From positions 1-8,170 of the forward strand of contig JACQZL010000352.1 in assembly GCA_016213865.1 (NCBI GenBank): a DNA stretch of 8,170 nucleotides, read 5' to 3'. Shown in pieces: positions 1 to 5,951 of this stretch. How positions within the stretch are numbered: position 1 is the first letter of the stretch; the number at the start of each line of letters is the position of its first letter. The notes under the pieces were generated by a model. It saw nothing but the letters and a program-made list of their open reading frames with translations, did not search any database and was not told the origin of the DNA. The position numbers were made by a program, and so were the translations under genes. This stretch comes from Candidatus Rifleibacteriota bacterium. Its GTDB lineage: Bacteria > UBP17 > UBA6191 > JACPRK01.

Positions 1-34
1 ACCCCTGGCGAGGGTTCGGGAGCGGAGCGCCCGA
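1..34. repeat. Short dispersed hairpin repeat, copy A
   Basis: This segment matches 4842-4875 at 30 of 34 positions in the same orientation with no gaps. Both copies contain an imperfect 8-bp stem: here the arms are 16-23 and 27-34 around a 3-nt loop (24-26, GGA), with a single A-G mismatch at the sixth pair. Two of the four differences between copies fall in the loop, so the stem is conserved while the loop varies. The repeat begins at the window edge and may extend further left. It lies beyond the terminator of the C25 protease gene. No transposase or CRISPR context is visible. A REP-like element or a 3'-end processing or termination hairpin are both possible. Confidence 0.6.
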
Positions 35-41
35 GAGACAA

Positions 42-78
42 CAAAAAGCCAGGGCCCGGCGCGAACCGGGCCCTGGCT
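42..78 (-). terminator. Rho-independent terminator of the C25 protease gene
   Basis: A perfect 13-bp GC-rich stem is formed by 47-59 and 66-78 with a 6-nt loop (60-65). Read on the minus strand, the hairpin is followed by a T-run complementary to 43-47. It starts 25 bases after the protease stop codon, the expected place for an intrinsic terminator, so this gene probably ends its transcript here. Confidence 0.9.
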
Positions 79-102
79 GGAATCACCAGGTTCAGACCGG
101 GA

Positions 103-2166
103 CTACTCGACCTTGACGCTTCCGATGAAGGGCTTCAGGTTCTGCCCGGTCACGACGACCTGCAGAGCGCCGGCGGCCGGGATCTTGGCCAGCTGGACAA
201 CGCACAGGCCAGCGGCATCGGCACAGGAGGCGCCGAGGAGTTCGCCGTTCATGGTCACGCCGACACAGGCCTTGGGGGCCGTCTTGACCTCGAGGGTCGT
301 GGAGGCCAGGGCGAGCGTGGCGGGGAGTTCGGCGGGATTGTCCTTCGGGATGCCCCAGTAGACCATCAGCGAGGGGTCGCCCATCAGGTGGTAGATCTCC
401 CAGTAGTACAGCTTGCGGCTGCTGGCGCTGGCCTCGACGGCCAGAAGACCTGCCAGGTTCAAGGCGCCGTTGCTGCAGTACCCGTCGTTGAACACGCCCT
501 CGTAGGCGCCCTGCTTGGTCTCCTCGGGCTTGGGCGGCAGGCCCTGGGGGTTCGGGTGCAGAACCGGGTAGAAGCCGTTGCCCCACCACAGGTCCTCGTC
601 CCAGTAGGTCGAGTTGGAGCCGCCGATGTAGCCGATGGCGCCCTTGTCCTTGGCGCGCAGCCAGGCCTCGCCGAAGCAGTTGCCGACCTGGAAGCTGTTG
701 GTGAGGCAGCAGTTGCCGACCGCCAGCGTGTACTTGCCCTTGTTGGTCAGCGAGTTGATCTGCGGGATGGTGAAGCTCGGGTCGGCCCAGCTGGTCTGGC
801 TGCCGTGAGCGGTGTAGTTGGTGAAGGCAGCGCCGTCGTTGACGGTCTTGATGATCTCGGCCTGGGACTGGCCGCCGCCGGTGACGTTGAACGCCTTGCT
901 GTTGGGCATACCGTGCTCGGCGTTGAAGAAGTACTTGATGCCGTAGTTGATCTGAGGATAGCCCCACTCGACGGAGTGACTGGAATCCCAGCCGGCCACC
1001 ATCACGGCGGTCTTGAGGAACGACGGATCGGCGAAGGCGTACTTCTCGTACTCCATCGTCTTCTCGATCTGGGGAACCAGGTCGTCGCTCTTCTGCGCGG
1101 AGAAGCGGCCCGTCAGGATGTCCGGAACGTTGTCTCCGGCGGTCATCGTGACGAAGTAGAGGTCGGTGATGTGGCTGCCCGACTTGCCCTTGAAGGCCGG
1201 GATCTGCTCGTTGTCGCCGACGAACAGGACGTAGGCCGGAGCGCCGAGCTCACCGGGGTTGTTGTAGAGGTTGGCGATGTAGGCCTTGATCTGCTCGGAG
1301 GTCTTGCCGATCTGGTCGGTGTAACCGGCGATGACGTGGAAACCCTTCGCGGTCTTCCAGGCGATGAACGGCTTCAGGTCGTTCTCGAACATCCGGTCGG
1401 CGACGATGACGTAGACCGCCGGGCGGCAGGCGCGCTCTTCCTCGAGGGCGGAGATCGAGGCGGGGATCACGATGCTGTCCTTGGGGAAGCTGAAGAACGG
1501 CGAGCCGTAGGTCTTCTTCAACTTGGCGGTGGCGGCCAGATCGGCGTTCTTCAAGGTCATCTTGACCTCGATGTCATTGCGGATCTCGAGCTTGCCGTCA
1601 GCGGCGTCGTAGGCCACGGGGGCGACCTTCAGCAGGACCAGGCGATGGTCTCTCATCAGGCCGACCTCTTCGAAGGAGACCTGATCCTCGGCCACGAAAC
1701 CCTTGGCGAGGTAGGCGCGCTTCTCGTAGGCGAAGGGCAGCTGAGCACCGCTCTTGGGCTGCGAGGGCTGGCGCGGGAAGAGCGGGCTGGTGATGCCCAG
1801 TTCCTTCAGCGTGTAGGTCTTCCGATCGCTGCCGGTCGCGGTGACCTCAATCTTGGCGCCCAGCGGCACCTCGACGAGGCGGTGAAACACCGGGATGGCC
1901 GGAGCGCCGAGCTGGCCGTTGAGCTGAGCACCGGCGAAGTTCAGCATCGTGAACGTGCCGGCCTCGGTCTTCACTTCAGAGAAGGACAGCTTGGAGACGT
2001 GGGCCTTGAACTGGAGGGCGGGGCCCACCTTGCTCTTGACCGCATCGTTGGTCAGGAAGACACCCGTGGGCTGGGCGTCCTTGCTCTTGTCGAGGACGAT
2101 CTCTTTCGCCCACACTCCGGTACTAAGGACACAGATTGCCAGGAGACCACACAGGATGGATCTCAT
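103..2166 (-). CDS. Secreted gingipain-family (C25) cysteine peptidase, Lys-gingipain-like
   Basis: A 687-residue secreted cysteine endopeptidase of family C25. Residues 1-20 are a Sec signal peptide (basic start, hydrophobic core, VWA then K). About 21-245 resemble the inhibitory propeptide. The catalytic domain runs from about 247 to 610. The catalytic His is H454 in YTAHGSQTSWADP, and the nucleophile lies in GNCCLTN (C486/C487, the second by analogy with Kgp). D335 in ITDLYF is a probable third member. NCFGEAWLR, YIGGSNSTYW and YYWEIYHLMGDPSL all resemble Kgp more than the Arg-gingipains, from memory of those proteins. Residues 613-687 form a short IgSF-like beta domain like the one that closes the Kgp catalytic unit. 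The chain ends there: no haemagglutinin repeats and no type IX secretion C-terminal domain. I chose the ATG at 2166 because GGAGG sits 6 nt upstream; the in-frame GTG at 2193 would place nine extra residues, including four arginines, before the signal peptide. Lys specificity is inferred. Activation may occur near R245/R248. Confidence 0.93.
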   Translation of the reverse strand: MRSILCGLLAICVLSTGVWAKEIVLDKSKDAQPTGVFLTNDAVKSKVGPALQFKAHVSKLSFSEVKTEAGTFTMLNFAGAQLNGQLGAPAIPVFHRLVEVPLGAKIEVTATGSDRKTYTLKELGITSPLFPRQPSQPKSGAQLPFAYEKRAYLAKGFVAEDQVSFEEVGLMRDHRLVLLKVAPVAYDAADGKLEIRNDIEVKMTLKNADLAATAKLKKTYGSPFFSFPKDSIVIPASISALEEERACRPAVYVIVADRMFENDLKPFIAWKTAKGFHVIAGYTDQIGKTSEQIKAYIANLYNNPGELGAPAYVLFVGDNEQIPAFKGKSGSHITDLYFVTMTAGDNVPDILTGRFSAQKSDDLVPQIEKTMEYEKYAFADPSFLKTAVMVAGWDSSHSVEWGYPQINYGIKYFFNAEHGMPNSKAFNVTGGGQSQAEIIKTVNDGAAFTNYTAHGSQTSWADPSFTIPQINSLTNKGKYTLAVGNCCLTNSFQVGNCFGEAWLRAKDKGAIGYIGGSNSTYWDEDLWWGNGFYPVLHPNPQGLPPKPEETKQGAYEGVFNDGYCSNGALNLAGLLAVEASASSRKLYYWEIYHLMGDPSLMVYWGIPKDNPAELPATLALASTTLEVKTAPKACVGVTMNGELLGASCADAAGLCVVQLAKIPAAGALQVVVTGQNLKPFIGSVKVE

Positions 2167-2172
2167 TCGCCG

Positions 2173-2177
2173 CCTCC
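2173..2177 (-). promoter_or_regulatory. Ribosome binding site that sets the C25 protease start
   Basis: A GGAGG on the minus strand lies 6 nt before the ATG at 2166. It falls inside the reading frame of the upstream GTG alternative (2193), so the ATG start is favoured. Confidence 0.8.
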
Positions 2178-2223
2178 AAGGTCGCAGGTTCACACGTAGA
2201 GCGTGCTCGTTCAGGGTGCCGGA

Positions 2224-2229
2224 ATTCTA
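2224..2229 (-). promoter_or_regulatory. Possible -10 box of the C25 protease gene
   Basis: The minus strand reads TAGAAT here (5 of 6 to the sigma-70 -10 consensus), about 57 bases upstream of the ATG. At 17-nt spacing the -35 position reads only GTCAAA (3 of 6), so this is weak. The rest of the 181-bp gap to the upstream gene (2167-2347) holds a 6-bp stem (2321-2326 with 2340-2345) just after that gene's stop and an unrelated T5 run on the minus strand (2265-2269). Neither makes a convincing terminator, so read-through from the upstream gene is possible. Confidence 0.3.
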
Positions 2230-2347
2230 CAGTACGCAGGCGGCCTTTGACTACTGGTTGCGACAAAAAGTTGGCGCCCGGCCTGTACCCACTTTCAGCC
2301 GACGTTGACGAGCCCATGGGCGGTCGGAGCCTCGTCTCTCGACCGGC

Positions 2348-3109
2348 TCAGCGCAGGCCCGGAATCGGCAGCGACGGCCAACCGAGCAGCACGCGGGCGC
2401 TGAACAGAGCGAAGCCGAGCGCTCCGATGAACTCGAACGGGTTGCCCGGTCCGCGGCCCGCCCAGGCCAGCGGGGCCGCGATGAGCATCGTGGCCAGCCA
2501 CCCGACCAGGTCGATCGTCGACGGAGAGACCCAACTGAGGGGCCCAGGATTGGCGGAGACAGGGAAGAACCGGACCGGCGGTGGACGGTTGACGATGGCG
2601 ACCGGCACCGCCGTGTGACGCCTCGCCCGGCGGGCCCTCACCGAGTCGGCCATGCGACGGGTCTCGGCGCGGGCGTCCGGGCCGAGGCGGGATTCGAGCG
2701 CGCCCAGCGCCAGGAACGACTTCTGATCGGCCGTGCGGGCCAGCACCTGCAACAGCGATGGTTGCATCGTCTCGTGGACTCTGGGCAGCCAGTCGAGGAT
2801 CAATTCATTGAATGCGATCTCCTTGACCAGGCCCAGGTAGTGAATCGCCGACTGGGGATGGACCGAGTCCGAATCCAGCAGCAGTTCCAGCACATGCCGG
2901 ACCTCGGTGCGATCGTGGCGCGAGATCCAGTCCAGGATCTGCCGCTCGACCGCCCGGTCGCAGGTGCGAAGGACGTGGAGCAGGACCGGGAGCCGCGACG
3001 GCCCTTCCAGCGCCCGCAGACGCCCCAGGCCGACCAGGTGATCCATGGGATTGCCAGAGGCCAGCTCGGTGGCGACCTGCCGGAGTTCGATGTGGGGTCT
3101 GCGATTCAT
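2348..3109 (-). CDS. Unrecognised protein: helical (HEAT-like) N-terminus, two C-terminal membrane segments
   Basis: I do not recognise this 253-residue protein. Residues 5 to about 160 are rich in amphipathic alpha-helices of about 12-16 residues broken by short turns, with Leu and Ala spacing reminiscent of HEAT or armadillo-type helical repeats (for example RLPVLLHVLRTCDRAVERQI and PSLLQVLARTADQKSFLALG). A very basic stretch follows at 150-165 (multiple Arg), then a proline-rich linker (about 175-190). Two hydrophobic segments at about 199-217 and 225-244 could form a membrane hairpin, putting the basic helical domain probably on the cytoplasmic side by the positive-inside rule. There is no signal peptide and no catalytic motif. 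The ATG at 3109 has a GAGGG three bases upstream, which is close but acceptable. The frame stays open to a GTG at 3226, but those 39 extra residues look non-coding. It shares a divergent upstream region with the PLD gene. A scaffold or adaptor role is a guess. Confidence 0.7.
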   Translation of the reverse strand: MNRRPHIELRQVATELASGNPMDHLVGLGRLRALEGPSRLPVLLHVLRTCDRAVERQILDWISRHDRTEVRHVLELLLDSDSVHPQSAIHYLGLVKEIAFNELILDWLPRVHETMQPSLLQVLARTADQKSFLALGALESRLGPDARAETRRMADSVRARRARRHTAVPVAIVNRPPPVRFFPVSANPGPLSWVSPSTIDLVGWLATMLIAAPLAWAGRGPGNPFEFIGALGFALFSARVLLGWPSLPIPGLR

Positions 3110-3209
3110 GTGCCCTCGATGACAGAATCGACACATTCGGGAGCAGATTTGACCGGACGACGATCGGGACGGGAGGTGAAACTTTGTGACCCGCGTCGCG
3201 GTATTGGAC

Positions 3210-3239
3210 ATGACCGGGTGGGTCACCCGGGCGTATGCT
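3210..3239 (+). promoter_or_regulatory. Candidate promoter for the PLD gene
   Basis: ATGACC (3210-3215, 4 of 6 to TTGACA) and TATGCT (3234-3239, 4 of 6 to TATAAT) are separated by 18 nt. Transcription would begin near 3246 and leave a leader of about 78 nt before the ATG at 3324. An inverted repeat fills the spacer. In high-GC genomes such partial matches are common, so this is a proposal. Confidence 0.3.
3214..3230. promoter_or_regulatory. Inverted repeat in the divergent region, possible operator
   Basis: CCGGGTG and CACCCGG are perfect 7-bp inverted arms around a GGT centre. The element lies between the divergently transcribed helical-membrane gene and the PLD gene, inside the spacer of the candidate PLD promoter, which is where a repressor site would be expected. 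No regulator gene is adjacent, and the element could also be a chance GC-rich palindrome. Confidence 0.4.
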
Positions 3240-3310
3240 TTGCGTCACCGGATCCTCCGGGCGTTCCCCCCCGAGCGCTCGGCCCGGCCGACGGCCTCTC
3301 TACCCGCGAC

Positions 3311-3316
3311 AGGTGG
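3311..3316 (+). promoter_or_regulatory. Ribosome binding site that sets the PLD start
   Basis: AGGTGG (5 of 6 to AGGAGG) lies 7 nt before the ATG at 3324, the start that places a signal peptide at the N-terminus. A competing GGAGG at 3172-3176 lies 9 nt before an in-frame GTG at 3186. Confidence 0.65.
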
Positions 3317-3323
3317 TCCTTCG

Positions 3324-4811
3324 ATGAAGCAGCTCTCCTGGTTGGTGCTGGTCCTGACCCTGGCGATCCCCGGCTTTGCCATCGCCTCCCCGGGCGACGT
3401 GTTCGAGCAGTTGCCAGGCGCCGCCTCGCCGGTGCAGGTGCGCCTGCTCACCAGGAACCACGACGCGTTCTACGCTCGCTGGTGGGTTCTCGACCAGGCC
3501 AAGTCGACCATCGACTGCACCTACTTCGGCGCCGGCACCGACATCATCGGGCGCGCCTTCCTCGGCAAGCTCCTGCAGAAGGCCCGGCAGGGCGTGAAGA
3601 TCCGGCTGATGGTCGATGCCCGCGGGTCGCTCAGGCTCTTCAACCCCATCTTCCACCAGGACTACCTGCCGGCGCTGGCCACCTTCCCGAACGTCACGGT
3701 GCGCGTCTATAACGACCTGCTCGCCAACCTCAAGAAGCTCCCGGGCAGCATCGTCGACCGCATCGCCGCGAACCATTCGAAGATGGTCATCGTCGACCGG
3801 CAGTGGATCGTCGCCGGAGGCCGCAACCTGCAGCTCCACTGGTACACCGACCCCAAGGACGATCCGAAGTCGATCCGAGATGCCGATATCCTCGCTCGCG
3901 GTGCCTCGCCCGCCGACCAGGCTACCCGGGCCTTCGAGGACGAGTTCGATGGTCTGCGCAACGCCCACCTCTCGGGCCTCGACCGGCAGCAGTTCGAGAC
4001 GGTCACCGCCCGGCTCGATCTGGCGCGCCAGGCGATGCAGGGCCACATGACGGGCCGCCCGGAGGCCGCTCTCACGGCGCTGGCAGCCGCCGGCTTCGAT
4101 GCTGCCGAGGATACGGTGCAGACCCTGCGAGACGAGTTCGAACTCTTCCGCTCCATGACGAACTACGACTCGTTCGTTCCGCTGGCGGGCGCTCACACGA
4201 GCCCCGTCGTGGTGCTCGGCAAGCACTCCCGCGTGACCACGATGGACAACGCCGTGACCCAGATGTTGATGAAGATGATCGATGCCGCCGAGCACGAGAT
4301 CGTCATTGCCAGCGCCTACATGGTCCTCACCGAGCGGGCGCGCGCGGCGCTTCGCAACGCCAGTCTCCGGGGCGTGAAGATTCGCATCCTCACGAACAGT
4401 CCCCAGTCGAGCGACAGCTTCATGACGCAGGCCTGGTTCGTCAAGGAGTGGAAAGACTACCTGCGCGACATCCCCAACATGCGCCTGTTCGCCATCGCCG
4501 ACAAGCACAAGCTGCACGGAAAGGTCTTCTGCTTCGACGGCCAGGTCTCGGTCGTGGGTTCCTACAACCTCGACCCGATGAGCCAGGACATCAACGCCGA
4601 GGACGTCGCCGTGATGCGTTCGCCGGAGGTCACCGCCGACCTGCTCGCCTGGTACGAGCAATTGATCCCTCACTCGCTCGAGTACAAGATCCGCGTCAAT
4701 CCGGACGGCTCGGTCTCGCAGGTCACAGGCCCCTCGGACCACTGCTCGCGAATGATGCTGTGGATCCTGCGCGTCGTCGGCCGGATGGAGTTCCTTCGCC
4801 CGGTGGTGTGA
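3324..4811 (+). CDS. Exported phospholipase D / cardiolipin synthase-like protein
   Basis: A 495-residue PLD-superfamily enzyme with two HxKxxxxD motifs, which together build one active site: H151-K153-D158 (HSKMVIVD) followed by the GGRN turn, and H398-K400-D405 (HGKVFCFD) followed by VGSYNLDPMS. The spacing and the second motif's surroundings, with AEDVAV after it, resemble bacterial cardiolipin synthases of the ClsC/YmdC type. Family reactions are transfer or hydrolysis of phosphatidyl groups through a phosphohistidine intermediate. Residues 1-21 form a Sec signal peptide with an AIA-S cleavage site and no lipobox, so the enzyme probably works in the periplasm or outside the cell, unlike typical membrane-anchored Cls. 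About 175-300 between the two halves is a long helical, charged stretch. The C-terminal 40 residues (about 455-495) lie beyond the second PLD domain and are unassigned. The ATG is preferred for its ribosome site and signal peptide. The gene converges on the oxidoreductase gene. Substrate is unknown. Confidence 0.88.
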   Translation: MKQLSWLVLVLTLAIPGFAIASPGDVFEQLPGAASPVQVRLLTRNHDAFYARWWVLDQAKSTIDCTYFGAGTDIIGRAFLGKLLQKARQGVKIRLMVDARGSLRLFNPIFHQDYLPALATFPNVTVRVYNDLLANLKKLPGSIVDRIAANHSKMVIVDRQWIVAGGRNLQLHWYTDPKDDPKSIRDADILARGASPADQATRAFEDEFDGLRNAHLSGLDRQQFETVTARLDLARQAMQGHMTGRPEAALTALAAAGFDAAEDTVQTLRDEFELFRSMTNYDSFVPLAGAHTSPVVVLGKHSRVTTMDNAVTQMLMKMIDAAEHEIVIASAYMVLTERARAALRNASLRGVKIRILTNSPQSSDSFMTQAWFVKEWKDYLRDIPNMRLFAIADKHKLHGKVFCFDGQVSVVGSYNLDPMSQDINAEDVAVMRSPEVTADLLAWYEQLIPHSLEYKIRVNPDGSVSQVTGPSDHCSRMMLWILRVVGRMEFLRPVV

Positions 4812-4831
4812 GGCGCGGAGTGCTCGGCACC

Positions 4832-4844
4832 GGTGAACTTCACC
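4832..4844. repeat. 13-bp inverted repeat in the convergent gap
   Basis: GGTGAA and TTCACC are perfect inverted arms around a single C. The element lies 20 bases after the PLD stop and overlaps the first three bases of repeat copy B. The one-base centre makes a stable RNA hairpin less likely than a protein-binding palindrome, and chance is not excluded. Confidence 0.35.
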
Positions 4845-4875
4845 TCTGGCGTGGGTTCGGGAGCAGCGCGCCCGA
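4842..4875. repeat. Short dispersed hairpin repeat, copy B
   Basis: The second copy of the 34-bp element at 1-34 (30 of 34 identical). The stem arms are 4857-4864 and 4868-4875 with loop AGC, keeping the same A-G mismatch as copy A. It fills much of the 81-bp gap between the convergent PLD and oxidoreductase genes, so it may fold in the 3' end of either transcript. No T-run follows on either strand, so it is not a canonical intrinsic terminator, though it could stabilise 3' ends. Confidence 0.6.
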
Positions 4876-4892
4876 CAAGCTCTTGACTACCA

Positions 4893-5951
4893 TCAGCCTC
4901 CGCCCGGAACCTGCAGGATGACCTTGCCGGTCGTCCGGCGGCTGCGCAGCAACTCCTGCGCCTCGCCGGCGCGCGCGAACGGCAGCACCGTGCCGACCAG
5001 CGGCTTCACCCTTCCCTCGCGCCACAGCCGCGCCAGTTCCGAGAAGGTGCCGGTCAGCAGGGGCCGCTCGCCGAAGAGGTAGACCAGGTTGAACCCGCTC
5101 ACCGAGCGGTTCTCTCCGATCATCGCCAGCGGGTCGAGTCGAGGCCGGGTCACGTACTGCCAGGCCAGCTTCGCCCAGTTGGGCCGCCCCCCGGCCGGCA
5201 TCATCGACGCCGCGCCGAAGGTCACCAGCCGGCCCATCGGCGCCAGCAGCCGGTAGCTCTGCCGGAAGCAATCGCCCCCGACGCTGTCCAGGACCAGGTC
5301 GACGCCGCGGCCGCCGGTCAGTTCTCGCACCCGCGTCTCCATGCTCTCACGCCGGTAGTCGACGACATGCGCGGCGCCCTGGCTCCTGGCGACCTCGGCC
5401 TTCTCCGCCGAGCCCACCGTGCCGATTGCGACGACCTGCCTCAGCCTGCAGAGTTGCAGCGCCGCCGTCCCCACGCCGCCGGCGGCCGCGTGAATCAGCA
5501 CCGTCATCCCATCGGTGAGTTGCCCCAGGCGGAACAGCGCGTAGTGGGCGGTGGCATAGACGGTCGGCAGCCCCGCGGCCTCTTCGAAGCCGGCCGGCTC
5601 GGGGATGGGGATGCACTGCCAGGCCGGCACCTGCAGCATCTCGGCATAGCCTCCGAACCGCGTCACGGCGGCCACGCGGTCACCCACCCGCGGCGCCTCC
5701 ACGCCGGGCCCGACCGCCCGCACGACGCCCGCGGCCTCGAAGCCCGGCACGAACGCCGGTGCCGGCGCTGCGTCGTACAACCCCATCCGGGCGTAGACGT
5801 CGGCCAGATTGACACCCACCGCCCGGGTGTCGAGCAGCACGTGCCCCTCGGGAGGATCGGTCAGCGAGATCCCCTCGATCTCCAGCACCTCCGGCCCCCC
5901 GTGCCGGGTCACGAACATGGCTCTGGAATCGAATACCAAGCGGCGGTTCAC
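4893..5951 (-). CDS. Zinc-independent quinone oxidoreductase, VAT1-like (MDR superfamily)
   Basis: A 352-residue medium-chain dehydrogenase/reductase of the NADPH:quinone oxidoreductase branch, presumably cytosolic. The N-terminal GroES-like domain (about 10-130) carries TRHGGPEVLE, VGVNLADVYARMGLYD and PGFEAAGVVRAVG. The Rossmann domain has the nucleotide loop HAAAGGVGTAALQL (154-167), and RLLAPMGRLVTFG follows at 234-246. The catalytic-zinc cysteine of alcohol dehydrogenases is replaced (N48 context), and no structural-zinc four-cysteine lobe is present. NRSVSGFNLVYLF and GRVKPLVGTVLPF are close to vertebrate VAT1 and its bacterial relatives. I chose the GTG at 5951: it overlaps the stop of the upstream ATP-grasp gene as GTGA and keeps the whole first beta-strand, which the ATG at 5918 would cut. 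There is no separate ribosome site, so translation is probably coupled. The likely reaction is NAD(P)H-dependent reduction of a quinone or an alpha,beta-unsaturated carbonyl; the real substrate is unknown. Confidence 0.9.
   Translation of the reverse strand: MNRRLVFDSRAMFVTRHGGPEVLEIEGISLTDPPEGHVLLDTRAVGVNLADVYARMGLYDAAPAPAFVPGFEAAGVVRAVGPGVEAPRVGDRVAAVTRFGGYAEMLQVPAWQCIPIPEPAGFEEAAGLPTVYATAHYALFRLGQLTDGMTVLIHAAAGGVGTAALQLCRLRQVVAIGTVGSAEKAEVARSQGAAHVVDYRRESMETRVRELTGGRGVDLVLDSVGGDCFRQSYRLLAPMGRLVTFGAASMMPAGGRPNWAKLAWQYVTRPRLDPLAMIGENRSVSGFNLVYLFGERPLLTGTFSELARLWREGRVKPLVGTVLPFARAGEAQELLRSRRTTGKVILQVPGGG

Noticed and set aside
388..2199. A long plus-strand open frame antisense to the C25 protease gene
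   Set aside because: It has repetitive Val/Gly/Asp/Leu-rich composition typical of the antisense of a GC-rich gene, shows no domain or ribosome site, and opposes a gene with clear catalytic motifs.
2321..2345. Possible terminator after the helical-membrane gene
   Set aside because: Only a 6-bp stem with a loop of 13 bases, and no T-run follows on the minus strand.
3300..4742. A long minus-strand open frame antisense to the PLD gene
   Set aside because: Composition is that of a GC-driven antisense shadow, and the plus strand carries two intact HKD motifs.
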